A stretch of 55,019 bases of DNA from VRUE01 sp035548675 (GCA_035548675.1 DASZSJ010000069.1:1-55019); one strand, 5' to 3'; numbered from the stretch's first letter, positions 39,383 to 47,802 are shown. Translations and numbers: made by a program. The notes: a model not told the origin generated them from the sequence alone.

Positions 39383-39503
39383 AGCTCCGCAAACCGGCGC
39401 ATCTCGCGGTCCTCGGTCGACTGGATCGGGTCACGCACAGACAGTGCGCTCCCCTCACCAGTCTCCCTGCGTCCCACGACCTGCTTGGTTTGCGGAGCTC
39501 TAG
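39379..39503. repeat. 17-bp inverted repeat between ychF and the CrtC-like gene
   Basis: CTAGAGCTCCGCAAACC (39379-39395) is the exact reverse complement of 39487-39503, with a 91-base loop. The first arm contains the ychF stop codon and the second ends 11 bases before the next ATG. The layout (about 120 bp with perfect 17-20 bp ends) resembles the hemA-hemC repeat, although the sequences differ. Confidence 0.8.
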
Positions 39504-39514
39504 GGTGTTGGGCC

Positions 39515-40504
39515 ATGGACGAAGGCGCGCGCTTCCCGCGGGTGCCGGCCAAGGCCGGCCACTATGAGAGCTTCTACGTCAAGGCCTGCCAGCCGGGCGG
39601 CGGCCGTGGGATCTGGATCCGCCACACGGTCCACAAGCGGCCTGGCGCAGCGCCCAACGGCTCGATCTGGTTCGTTCTCTTCGACCGCGAGGCGGAGGGG
39701 CCGCGGGCGGCCAAGGCCACCGTGCCGGCCGAGCAGCTCTCGGCGCCGGTCGGCTTATGGATCCGGGTCAACAAAGCCGAAGTCGGGCCCGGCAGCGCCA
39801 GCGGCTCGATCGAGACCGAGGCGCTCAGCGCCAGCTGGGACCTCTCCTTCGCCGGTGAGGCCGCCCCCTGTCGCTACCTGCCCGCCGACTGGCTCTACGA
39901 GGCGCCGCTGCCGCGGACCAAGTTCGTCGCCCCCTTCCCCGACGCCAGCTTCAGTGGCCACCTGCAGGTCGACGGCGAGGAGATCGAGCTCGACGGCTGG
40001 CCGGGGATGATTGGCCACAACTGGGGCACGGAGCACGCCGAGCGCTGGGTCTGGCTCGAGGGCACCGGCTTCGCCGACGGCGCCGGCACCTACTTCGACG
40101 CCGGCGCCGCCCAGGTCAAGGTCGGCCCCTGGACGACGCCCTGGCTGCCCTCGGGCATGCTGATGCTGGACGGCGAAGCGCACCGGCTCGGCGGCTTCGG
40201 TCAGATCCGCAACGCCTCGATCAAAGCCCAGCCCACGGCCTGCGAGTTCACGCTTCCCGGCCGCGACATCGTCGTCCGCGGCCGCGTCTCGGCCCCGCAG
40301 AAGGACTTCGTCGGTTGGGTCTACGCCGACCCCAAGGGCCCCGAGCACAACACGCTCAACTGCTCGGTCTCCGACCTCGAGCTGACCGTCGAACGCCCCG
40401 CCGCCCCGCCCCGCCAGCTCACCCTCAGCGCCGGCGCCGCCTACGAGTACGGCCTGCGCGAGACCAACCACGGCATCCCGATCCAGCCCTACCCGGACGG
40501 CTGA
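39515..40504 (+). CDS. CrtC/AttH-like lipocalin-type protein
   Basis: 329 residues. It has the two-domain beta-barrel look of the AttH/CrtC (hydroxyneurosporene synthase) and DUF2804-like group. Typical pieces are ESFYVKACQPGGGRGIWIRHTVHKR near residue 18, ELDGWPGMIGHNWGTEHAERWVWLEG near 155 and a C-terminal Trp/Gly-rich strand region. The group includes carotenoid hydratases and secreted lipid-binding proteins; no carotenoid gene is near, so the role is unassigned. There is no signal peptide. It faces the convergent SpoIID gene 12 bp away. Confidence 0.75.
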   Translation: MDEGARFPRVPAKAGHYESFYVKACQPGGGRGIWIRHTVHKRPGAAPNGSIWFVLFDREAEGPRAAKATVPAEQLSAPVGLWIRVNKAEVGPGSASGSIETEALSASWDLSFAGEAAPCRYLPADWLYEAPLPRTKFVAPFPDASFSGHLQVDGEEIELDGWPGMIGHNWGTEHAERWVWLEGTGFADGAGTYFDAGAAQVKVGPWTTPWLPSGMLMLDGEAHRLGGFGQIRNASIKAQPTACEFTLPGRDIVVRGRVSAPQKDFVGWVYADPKGPEHNTLNCSVSDLELTVERPAAPPRQLTLSAGAAYEYGLRETNHGIPIQPYPDG

Positions 40505-40516
40505 GCGCGCAGCGCC

Positions 40517-41671
40517 CTAGCCCGCGATCTTCTGGAAGCTCATCCAGGTGCTGTAGGCACCTAGGGCGACCTGGAGCTGTTCGCCGGTCACCTTGGTGAC
40601 GCCGCCGCTGCCGACGAGCTTGGCGGCGACGATCCGCGGGGAGACGCCGCGTTTGGTCACGACGACCTGCTCGAGGCGGCCGTCGAGGTGGGCACCGAGC
40701 TTGGCGCTGATCTCGGGGCCGCTGAAGCGCAGGGTCCAGTCGTGCAGCGGGCAGTAGTAGTCGTAGGGGTCGGGAACTCCGGTCAGGTAGGGGACGACGG
40801 GGCCGAAGAAGACGTTTTGGACGCTCTCTGTGTAGCCGCCCGAGCAGGCGGAGAAATAGGTCTCGGCGACCCTGCCGCCGTACATCACGACCTCGCCCTT
40901 GGTCGCTTCGACCGCGGCGTTGGTGGCTGCGGTCTCGCTCGAGTAGCCGTCGTAGACCTGGCTGCGGGTGTCGTCGTAGAGGTCGAAGCCGTTGCCTTCG
41001 ACGTCGACGCTGAGGGCAAAGGAGCGCGACTCGATCGCCTGGGTGCGCAACTCCGCCGCCGGCCAGGAGGGCGGCGACTCGTTGGCGATCACGCCCTTGA
41101 CGTACTGCTCGACCGCGAGCGCGTTGATCACGTTGAGCGAGCCGGCCTGGCTTTCGGTCGGCACCGACTCGAGCGCGCCGCGGTAGGTGCCGACGCCGCC
41201 GATCCGCACCTTGCCCCGCCCCGCGGCCCGCAGCCTGCCGCCGCAGTCGGCCAGCGGCTTGCCAGCCGCGCTGCGCAGCTTGACCCGATTGCCGGCGCGG
41301 TGCGCCTCGTATTCGCGGCCGGGGTCAAGCGCGACACCGCAGGCGCTGGTGGCGCCGCTGAAACTGACGTCGCCGGGGGAGATGTCGAGCAGAACGCGGA
41401 CGACGCGCGGACCGCTGGTCTGGCCGATCGTGCTGCCCCGGTAGTAGTGGCCGAGGATGAATTCGTAGTCCTTGCCGTGCAGGGCGTAGCCGTAGGCGCC
41501 GTACTGGCTGACGCCGACGCCGTGGCCGAAGCCGTGTCCCCGCACGACCCAGTTGACGCTGGCGCGAGCCGCCGGTGCAAGCGCGAGCAGCGCGAGCAGG
41601 ACCGCGACGGGCACGCCGACCATCCCGGGGCGAACGGTCGCGCGGCGCGTGCGGGTGGGACGGATCGTCAT
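40517..41671 (-). CDS. Secreted SpoIID/LytB-domain protein
   Basis: 384 residues from ATG 41671; an ATG at 41716 would add 15 residues ahead of the signal. The signal peptide is PVAVLLALLALAPAARAS. SpoIID features include RGHGFGHGVGVSQYGAYGYA near the start of the mature protein, LNVINALAVEQYVKGVIANESPPSWPAAELRTQAIESRSFAL (central SpoIID core with catalytic-type Glu), and YFSACSGGYTESV. SpoIID is a peptidoglycan glycosidase that cuts denuded glycan during sporulation. In actinobacteria such proteins act on the wall without sporulation, but direct evidence here is absent. Confidence 0.9.
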   Translation of the reverse strand: MTIRPTRTRRATVRPGMVGVPVAVLLALLALAPAARASVNWVVRGHGFGHGVGVSQYGAYGYALHGKDYEFILGHYYRGSTIGQTSGPRVVRVLLDISPGDVSFSGATSACGVALDPGREYEAHRAGNRVKLRSAAGKPLADCGGRLRAAGRGKVRIGGVGTYRGALESVPTESQAGSLNVINALAVEQYVKGVIANESPPSWPAAELRTQAIESRSFALSVDVEGNGFDLYDDTRSQVYDGYSSETAATNAAVEATKGEVVMYGGRVAETYFSACSGGYTESVQNVFFGPVVPYLTGVPDPYDYYCPLHDWTLRFSGPEISAKLGAHLDGRLEQVVVTKRGVSPRIVAAKLVGSGGVTKVTGEQLQVALGAYSTWMSFQKIAG

Positions 41672-41724
41672 CTCTTGGCTCAAACAGATTCGCCCTGACC
41701 GAGTAGCGGCCTGCATTACCCTGA

Positions 41725-41777
41725 CCGTTCCCGTGCTCTTTATCCCCGATATTCAGGGGTAAAGCGCACCGGAACGG
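41725..41777. repeat. Palindrome family 2, copy C (aldehyde dehydrogenase leader)
   Basis: Arms CCGTTCCCGTGCTCTTTA and TAAAGCGCACCGGAACGG pair with two mismatches around TCCCCGATATTCAGGGG, which has its own CCCC/GGGG stem. Same arm consensus as 13457-13509 and 20705-20753. The ribosome-binding site AAAGGAG follows directly, then the ATG at 41792. Confidence 0.8.
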
Positions 41778-41791
41778 GAAAGGAGACAGAT

Positions 41792-43234
41792 ATGGCGACG
41801 CAGACGGTGCAGGCGAGCGACCACAGGCTTCTCGCGGCGGGCGAGTGGCTGCAGACCGGCGAGTGGGGGGAGGTGCTCAGCCCCTACGACGGCAGCGTCG
41901 TCGGCCGGGTCGCCGAAGGCGACGCGGCGCTGGTCGACCGCGCGGCGAGGGCGGCGCGCGAGGCGTTCGAGAGCGCCGACTTCCCCCAGCACGAGCGGGC
42001 GGCGCTGCTCGACCGCGCCGCGCACCTGGTCGCCGAGCGCCGCGACGAGCTGGCGCTGACGATCGCCGCCGAGGCGGGCAAGCCGCTGAAGACGGCGACG
42101 GTCGAGGCCGAACGCTGCGTCGACACGCTCACCTTCTCCGCCACCGAGGCGCGCAAGCTGACCGGCGGCACCGTGCCGATGGCGGCCTCGCCGGCCGGAG
42201 CCGGCAAGCTCGGCGTGATGCTGCGCGTCCCCTACGGCGTCGTCGGCGCGATCAGCCCCTTCAACTTCCCGCTCAACCTCGTTGCCCACAAGCTCGGGCC
42301 GGCGATCGCCGCCGGCAACGCGATCGTGCTCAAGCCCGCCGGGCAGACGCCGATCTCGGCCCTGAGGCTGGCCGCGATCCTGGTCGAGGCGGGCCTGCCC
42401 GAGGGCTGGCTCAGCGTCATCCCGGGTCCCGGCTCGGAGGTCGGCAACGCGATCGTCGAGCACGAGCTGACCCGCGCCCTCACCTTCACCGGCTCGGCGG
42501 GGGTCGGCTGGGGCATCCGCAGCAAGGTCCCCCACAAGAAGGTCAACCTCGAGCTCGGCTCCAACGCGCCGCTGATCGTCAACGCCGACGGCGACTGGGA
42601 GACCGCCGCCGACAAGGCGAAACTGCACGCCTTCTCGCACGCCGGGCAGAGCTGCATCTCGATCCAGCGCATCCTCGTCCACGAGGACGTCGCCGACGAC
42701 TTCACCGCGCGGCTCGTCGCCAACGCCGAGGCGCTGCGCGTCGGCGACCCGCTCGACTCCGAGACCGACGTTGGCCCGCTGATCTCCGCCGGCGACCGCG
42801 ACCGGGTGAAGGAGTGGATCGACGAGGCGGTCGCGGCGGGCGCCGAACCGCTGACCGGCGGCGAGCTGGTCGACGAGGGCCGCTGCCTCGCCCCGACCCT
42901 GCTCGGCTCGCCGCCGCGCGAGGCCAAGGTTTGGTGCGAGGAGATCTTCGGTCCGGTGGCGACGATCGACCGCTTCTCCGACTTCGGCGCGGCGCTGCAG
43001 ATGGCCAACGATTCGAAGTTCGGCCTGCAGGCGGGGGTCTTCACCCGCGACGTCTCCCGCGGCCTGGAAGCGGCGGACGCGCTCGAGTTCGGCGGCGTGC
43101 TGATCAACGAGGTGCCGACCTTCCGCGCCGACCAGATGCCCTACGGCGGGGTCAAGGACTCGGGCAACACCCGCGAGGGGCCGGCCTTCGCGGTGATGGA
43201 GCTGACCGAGGAGCGCTTCGTCACTCTCCAGTAG
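41792..43234 (+). CDS. NAD(P)-dependent aldehyde dehydrogenase (semialdehyde/lactaldehyde type)
   Basis: 480 residues with a good ribosome-binding site (AAAGGAGA). Motifs: ISPFNFPLNLVAHKLGPAIAAGNAIVLKPA, general-base Glu in NLELGSNAPLIV, catalytic Cys in AGQSCISIQRILV, and CEEIFGPVATI. FNFPLNL and CISIQR are typical of the lactaldehyde, phosphonoacetaldehyde and glyceraldehyde dehydrogenase branch; the substrate is not fixed by sequence. A palindrome lies in the leader. The stop region is duplicated in tandem (43227-43242 and 43245-43260). Confidence 0.92.
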   Translation: MATQTVQASDHRLLAAGEWLQTGEWGEVLSPYDGSVVGRVAEGDAALVDRAARAAREAFESADFPQHERAALLDRAAHLVAERRDELALTIAAEAGKPLKTATVEAERCVDTLTFSATEARKLTGGTVPMAASPAGAGKLGVMLRVPYGVVGAISPFNFPLNLVAHKLGPAIAAGNAIVLKPAGQTPISALRLAAILVEAGLPEGWLSVIPGPGSEVGNAIVEHELTRALTFTGSAGVGWGIRSKVPHKKVNLELGSNAPLIVNADGDWETAADKAKLHAFSHAGQSCISIQRILVHEDVADDFTARLVANAEALRVGDPLDSETDVGPLISAGDRDRVKEWIDEAVAAGAEPLTGGELVDEGRCLAPTLLGSPPREAKVWCEEIFGPVATIDRFSDFGAALQMANDSKFGLQAGVFTRDVSRGLEAADALEFGGVLINEVPTFRADQMPYGGVKDSGNTREGPAFAVMELTEERFVTLQ

Positions 43235-43260
43235 CTCGCGCCTTTCCAGTAGCTCGCGCC
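43227..43260. repeat. Tandem duplication of the aldehyde dehydrogenase stop region
   Basis: TCCAGTAGCTCGCGCC occurs at 43227-43242 and again at 43245-43260, with an 18-bp period. The first copy holds the in-frame TAG. A slip duplication of exactly six codons is the simplest cause. Confidence 0.85.
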
Positions 43261-43313
43261 GTCTCGCGCAACGCTCAGTTTCCTCCGTAGTAAAAATTAG
43301 GTACTCTCTTCTT

Positions 43314-43349
43314 GGGTCCAGCGAGCACCGGGACTGGGTCCATCGAGCA
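43314..43349 (+). promoter_or_regulatory. Direct repeats in the metallophosphoesterase leader
   Basis: GGGTCCAGCGAGCA (43314-43327) and GGGTCCATCGAGCA (43336-43349) are 22 bp apart, two helical turns, just upstream of the ribosome-binding site. An AT-rich stretch (TAGTAAAAATTAGG, 43288-43301) before them may hold the -10 region. A regulator binding one DNA face downstream of the promoter is possible. Confidence 0.4.
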
Positions 43350-43362
43350 AAGGGGAGAGACG

Positions 43363-45273
43363 ATGAAGCTGAGTAGCGATTCTCGTGGCGCGAGCGTCAG
43401 GCGGTTGGCCCTCGCCAGGGCCGGTTCCGCGCTGGCGGTTCTGGCTGCCTCACTGACGATGGCGGCGGCCCCGAGCTCCGCCGCGGTCTCCGACACCGAG
43501 GGGCAGAGCACGATCGGCCAGCGGGTCGTTCCGGTCACCTCCGGCGCTTACCGCTTCCTCGGGCTGGGCGAAGGCGAGCCCTACGCGGTGCGCCCGGAGC
43601 TGGCGGAAGCCAACCCGAACCGCGCCGAAGAACGCACCTCGCTCGTCTACTTCGGCCAGCTCTCCGACTTCCAGCTCGCCGACGAGGAGTCGCCGGCCCG
43701 GCTCGAGGTGATCGACCCGCTCTCCTCGCCGCTCAACCTCCCCTTCGGCGCCGCCTGGCGGCCCTGGGAGGCGCTCGAGCCCCAGCTCGACGACGCGATG
43801 ATCCGCCAGTTCAACCAGTTCGCCGCCGCCAGCCCGATTGCCGGCGCGGGCGACGCGCATCGCGGGATGGACTTCACGATCGACACCGGCGACTCGGCCG
43901 ACAGCCAGCAGCTGAACGAGACGCAGTGGGTGCGCACCCTGCTCGAGGGCGGCACGCTCGACCCCAACAGCGGCGTCGACAAGAAAAAATATTCCAACCT
44001 GCTCTGCCCGAACCTGTTCGTCCCCGGCGCCGCCGAGGCCGCCCGCTACACCGGCGTGCAGGACTACGACGACTACTTCGAGGGCACCTTCCCCGAGTTC
44101 TACGACCCCGACAGCCCGGCCGGCCCGCACGCCGCCTGGCCCAAATACCCGGGCCTGATGGACAGGGCGCAGCAGGCGTTCGCCGCGCAGGGCCTCGACG
44201 TGCCCTCCTACGTCGCCTTCGGCAACCACGACGCGCTGGTCCAGGGCAACGCCGCCGCCAACGCCGCCTTCGAGCAGGTGGCGACCGGCTGCCTGAAGCC
44301 GATCGGGCCGGTGTCGAACCCCGAAAACGCCGGCGCCCTGCTCGCCTCGCTGTTCAACCCGACGGCGCTGCTCGGCACCCTGCTCACCAACCCGCAGAAC
44401 CTGATCCTCGTTCCCGGCGACCCCAAGCGCCAGTTCGTCTCCAAGCAGCAGTTCAAGGAAGTCTTCGAGGCCGGCACGCAGGCCGACGGCCACGGCTTCG
44501 ACTACATCGACCCGGCGCAGGAGTCAGCCTCGAAAGGCGCGGCCGGCTACTACGCCTGGAGCCCGACCCCCGGCATGCGCTTCATCGCCCTCGACACGGT
44601 GGCCGAGGCGGGCACGATCGTCACCCCGGGCGGCAACTACACAGCCGACGGCAACATCGACGACCCGCAGTTCAAATGGCTGCGCGGCCAACTCGAAGCG
44701 GCGACCGCGGCCGACGAGCTGGTGGTGATCTTCAGCCACCACGCGCCGGAGAGCCTCACCGCCGACGCGCCCGACGAGCTGGCGCCGCCCTGCCTGCTCA
44801 ACGACGCGCACGGGCACGACCTCAACCCCGGCTGCGACCTCGACCCGCGCAACTCGCAGCCGATCCACCTGGAGGAAGACGCGGTGGCGCTGCTGCACGA
44901 ATTCCCCAACGCGATCGCCTGGGTCTCCGGCCACTCGCACCTGAACAAGGTCGACGCCTTCCCGGCCCCCGGCGGCGAAGGCGGCTTCTGGAGCATCCGC
45001 GTCGCCGCCGAGGCGGACTGGCCGCAGCAGGGTCGCCTGCTCGAGGTCTTCGACAACCACGACGGCACGCTCTCGATCTTCGGCACGATCGTCGACCACG
45101 CCGGCGAGTCCGAAGCGCCCGCGCCGGGCACGGCGGCGAGCGGCATGGACCTCAACGACCTCGCCTCGGTTGCCCGCACGATGTCGTTCAACGACCTGCA
45201 GACGGGCGCCCCCGAAGGCGAGGGCGAAGCCAAAGACCGCAACGTCGAGCTGCTCGTCCCCGACCCGCGTTAG
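43363..45273 (+). CDS. Secreted metallophosphoesterase (TIGR03767/PPA1498-like)
   Basis: 636 residues; the ribosome-binding site AGGGGAG is 6 bases before the ATG. A signal peptide with an Arg-rich start (VRRLALARAGSALAVLAASLTMAAAPSSA) covers about 40 residues. The metal-binding motifs appear in order: FGQLSDFQLADEESP, IDTGDSADSQQ, AFGNHDALV, VVIFSHHAPE and WVSGHSHLN. The overall form matches the TIGR03767 metallophosphoesterase group of actinobacteria, of unknown substrate. The product is probably outside the cell. A strong bidirectional hairpin follows the stop. Confidence 0.9.
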   Translation: MKLSSDSRGASVRRLALARAGSALAVLAASLTMAAAPSSAAVSDTEGQSTIGQRVVPVTSGAYRFLGLGEGEPYAVRPELAEANPNRAEERTSLVYFGQLSDFQLADEESPARLEVIDPLSSPLNLPFGAAWRPWEALEPQLDDAMIRQFNQFAAASPIAGAGDAHRGMDFTIDTGDSADSQQLNETQWVRTLLEGGTLDPNSGVDKKKYSNLLCPNLFVPGAAEAARYTGVQDYDDYFEGTFPEFYDPDSPAGPHAAWPKYPGLMDRAQQAFAAQGLDVPSYVAFGNHDALVQGNAAANAAFEQVATGCLKPIGPVSNPENAGALLASLFNPTALLGTLLTNPQNLILVPGDPKRQFVSKQQFKEVFEAGTQADGHGFDYIDPAQESASKGAAGYYAWSPTPGMRFIALDTVAEAGTIVTPGGNYTADGNIDDPQFKWLRGQLEAATAADELVVIFSHHAPESLTADAPDELAPPCLLNDAHGHDLNPGCDLDPRNSQPIHLEEDAVALLHEFPNAIAWVSGHSHLNKVDAFPAPGGEGGFWSIRVAAEADWPQQGRLLEVFDNHDGTLSIFGTIVDHAGESEAPAPGTAASGMDLNDLASVARTMSFNDLQTGAPEGEGEAKDRNVELLVPDPR

Positions 45274-45296
45274 TCCCGCGCGGGGCAAGGGGCCCC

Positions 45297-45332
45297 GGCG
45301 CGGCGCCCGCTCCCCCGGGCGGGCGCCGCGCC
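45297..45332. terminator. Bidirectional terminator-type hairpin
   Basis: GGCGCGGCGCCCGC (45297-45310) and GCGGGCGCCGCGCC (45319-45332) pair perfectly over 14 bases with an 8-base loop. It lies between the convergent metallophosphoesterase and secreted-protein genes. Confidence 0.7.
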
Positions 45333-45340
45333 GTCCCTGG

Positions 45341-46042
45341 CTACGGGGTGATCCGGTAGCCCACCTGGTAGGTGGCGCCGGCGAAGATTGCCGGGCCGGG
45401 CAGGACCGAGACGGCGAGCTCGATCACGTCGCCCGGTTTGAAGGCGACGGGGCCGGGGATCGCGCAGGCGCCGACGCCGGCGCAGCTGAGCGCCTGGCCG
45501 CCGGGGTTGCGCAGCGAGGCGACAAAGGGACGCGAGAGGTCGCCGCTCGCTTTGACGACCATGTTGCGCAGCTCCAGCGGCACCGGCACTGGCAACTGGA
45601 ACTCGTCGCCGGAGCCGATCGGGGCGCCGCTGGCGCCGCTGGGAGCCAGCGCCGCGGCGGGCGGTGCCGTAACCGCGGCGCCGACGACGCCGCTGCCGAA
45701 CTGCAGCGCGGCGACACCGCCGAGCTGCTCCGCATCGGTGGCCGCATCCGCCTTGTCGGCCTGCTCTGCCTTGCCGGCGGTCGCGGCGTGCTCGGCCTCC
45801 TTTGCCTTCGGCACGACGTCCAGGCTCGACTCGGCGACCTTGTCCCCGGTCACGGCGTTGTCGCGAATCTTCACCGTCGTCACCGCGCCGCGCTTCAGCT
45901 TCTTCGCGTTCACGGCGCCGTTCTTGATCCCGTTGGTGCCGATCTTGGTCGCCGCGTAGGAGACGCCGCTGAGGGCGACAAAGAGCGCGACCATCGCCAG
46001 CAGCGAGGCGGGATTGATCGAGTTGGAGAGCTTGCGGTGCAT
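45341..46042 (-). CDS. Secreted protein with repeated GAV/KIRDNAV motifs
   Basis: 233 residues from ATG 46042, preceded by a perfect ribosome-binding site (AGGAGGT). A signal or anchor (LLAMVALFVALSGVSYAATKIG) is followed by short imperfect repeats: TNGIKNGAVNAKKLKRGAV, KIRDNAVTGDKV. These are typical of abundant exported proteins in Solirubrobacterales, of unknown role. An Ala/Glu helix (AKEAEHAATAGKAEQADKAD) links to a C-terminal beta domain (FQLPVPVPLELRNMVVKASG). The divergent neighbour is the sigma/anti-sigma fusion, so regulation of one by the other is worth considering. Confidence 0.8.
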   Translation of the reverse strand: MHRKLSNSINPASLLAMVALFVALSGVSYAATKIGTNGIKNGAVNAKKLKRGAVTTVKIRDNAVTGDKVAESSLDVVPKAKEAEHAATAGKAEQADKADAATDAEQLGGVAALQFGSGVVGAAVTAPPAAALAPSGASGAPIGSGDEFQLPVPVPLELRNMVVKASGDLSRPFVASLRNPGGQALSCAGVGACAIPGPVAFKPGDVIELAVSVLPGPAIFAGATYQVGYRITP

Positions 46043-46098
46043 TGGTGACCTCCTTGGGTCGGGTGGTTTTGACACCCCTCCAACCGGGCTGCCCGCGG

Positions 46099-46141
46099 CG
46101 AATTACGCCGGGCGCGAAAAATCTCCGCCGCCCGTAATTCG
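46099..46141. promoter_or_regulatory. Inverted repeat in the divergent sigma-factor promoter region
   Basis: CGAATTACG (46099-46107) and CGTAATTCG (46133-46141) are perfect 9-bp arms, extended by GGGCG/CGCCC inside, between the divergent secreted-protein and sigma-factor genes. It could be an operator or a leader hairpin. It is among the few AT-rich spots here. Confidence 0.45.
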
Positions 46142-46256
46142 TCGCGCCCTCGTCCGTCGTACGGGTATGACGAGCGCGGTCACGACGATCGACTGGCGGC
46201 GACCCCGCCCTCGTCATCGCGTCCAGGAGCTTGCGGTCGCGCGCCGAGGAGGTACC

Positions 46257-47720
46257 TTGGACGCGATGGGCGCAAGCGAGCAGGCCGGCGGCCGGCCGCG
46301 GGCCGCCGATGAGCAGCGGCTCGCGCGCGCCGCTGCCGCGGGCGACGGCGAGGCCTTCGCGACGCTGTACGAACGCTACGAGCGGCGTGCCTACAACCTC
46401 GCCCTGCGCATCACCGGCTCCGAGGACGACGCGGCGGACGCGCTGCAGGACGCCTTCGTCGGCGTGCTGCGCCGGCTGCCGGCGCAGCGGGGCGAGCTCG
46501 TCTTCGGCTCCTACCTCTTCACCGCCACCCGCAACGCCTGCTATGACCTGATCGAGAAGCGTCGGCGGGCCGAGCCCAGCGACTCGATCGCCGACTCGGC
46601 GACGCCCGTGGGGCCGGGTGGCGGTCGTCCCGACCCGGGCGATCCCGACGAGGACCCCGAGCGGCGCCAACTGCTCGCCTCCCAGCGCGAGGAGATCCGG
46701 GCCGCCAACGACCGCCTGCCGCCGCGCCAGCGCGAGGTCCTCGCCCTGCGCGAGCTCGAGGGCCTCTCCTACGACGAGATCGCCTCGATCATGGCGATGA
46801 ACCGCAACTCGGTCGCCCAGCTGATCTCGCGGGCGCGGATCAACCTGCGCGCCGAGCTGGGCGGGGTAGCGCTGGAGGCGATCGCCGTCGGCGAGGGCTG
46901 CGAGCGGGCGCTGCCGCTGCTCGCCCGCCGCGACGACGGCGAGCTGGGGGCGGGGGAGGAGGCGGCCTGGCTCGACGCCCACCTGAGCGGTTGCGGTGCC
47001 TGCCGCCTGCGCCGTGAGGCGATGCAGGAGGCCGGCGTCTCCTACCGCGCCTGGGCTCCAGTCGCGGTCGCCCCCTGGCTGCTCGAGCGGGCGATGGCGC
47101 GAGCGGCGGAGTGCGTCGGCGCCGACTGGAGCGAGACGATCGCGGCGCGGGCGGCGGCGCGAAGGGCTTCCGGGGAACGGCGCCGGTTGCGGGCGAGGCG
47201 CCCGCTCTCGCTGGCCGCGGTCGCCGCCGCCGTGTTGCTGCTTGCCCTGCTCGCCGCCGAGCGGCTCGACAATCGCGGCCTCCGCCCGGAGCGCGCCCCG
47301 GTCGCCGAGGAGGCTGCCGCACCGGTGCCGGTGGGGGACGCCGCCGTGCTCCGCTCGCACCCGCGACGGCATCGGGCGGGGAACGACGGCGCCACCGTCC
47401 CGGCCGCGACGTCGCCACCGGAAGCCGCACCTGTCCCCGACGGCGGTGCCGGGTCCGCGGCTGACCCCGCGGCGCCGACTCGCGAGGCGGAGCCAAACCG
47501 CGGTGGCGGCGAGAACGCCAAGCGACCGCCGCGCGAGCCCGCCGACCAGACCCCCGCGTCCACCCCGCCGCCGGCCCCGGAACCGGGCACGTCAGCGCCA
47601 CAACCGCCGAGCGGCGGCGAACCCGAACCGCAACCGGAGCCCGAACGCGAACCGCCGCCGCCGCGCCCGCCGAGCGGTCCGGGCGACATCAGAGCGCCCG
47701 GCCCGCCGCCCGTGCCCTAG
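46257..47720 (+). CDS. ECF sigma factor fused to a zinc-finger anti-sigma domain, membrane segment and Pro-rich tail
   Basis: 487 residues from TTG 46257 (four bases after GAGGAGGT); ATG 46266 and ATG 46167 are alternatives. Sigma region 2 is at residues about 22-90 (ATLYERYERRAYNLALRITGSEDDAADALQDAFVG) and region 4 near 150-200 (LPPRQREVLALRELEGLSYDEIASIMAMNRNSVAQLISRAR). Then comes HxxxCxxC (HLSGCGACR, near 243), the zinc anti-sigma signature, a single membrane segment (about 316-337) and an extracellular Pro/Glu-rich tail of about 140 residues. Sigma and anti-sigma are usually separate proteins. Here release would seem to require proteolysis or a conformational switch. Confidence 0.87.
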   Translation: MDAMGASEQAGGRPRAADEQRLARAAAAGDGEAFATLYERYERRAYNLALRITGSEDDAADALQDAFVGVLRRLPAQRGELVFGSYLFTATRNACYDLIEKRRRAEPSDSIADSATPVGPGGGRPDPGDPDEDPERRQLLASQREEIRAANDRLPPRQREVLALRELEGLSYDEIASIMAMNRNSVAQLISRARINLRAELGGVALEAIAVGEGCERALPLLARRDDGELGAGEEAAWLDAHLSGCGACRLRREAMQEAGVSYRAWAPVAVAPWLLERAMARAAECVGADWSETIAARAAARRASGERRRLRARRPLSLAAVAAAVLLLALLAAERLDNRGLRPERAPVAEEAAAPVPVGDAAVLRSHPRRHRAGNDGATVPAATSPPEAAPVPDGGAGSAADPAAPTREAEPNRGGGENAKRPPREPADQTPASTPPPAPEPGTSAPQPPSGGEPEPQPEPEREPPPPRPPSGPGDIRAPGPPPVP

Positions 47721-47802
47721 ATGATTGATCCCACGGAATTCCGTGAGCAAGGGACCTAGGTAGAAGCCGCAGCCGACAGACAGGCGATTTTGGGCGAGCC
47801 CG

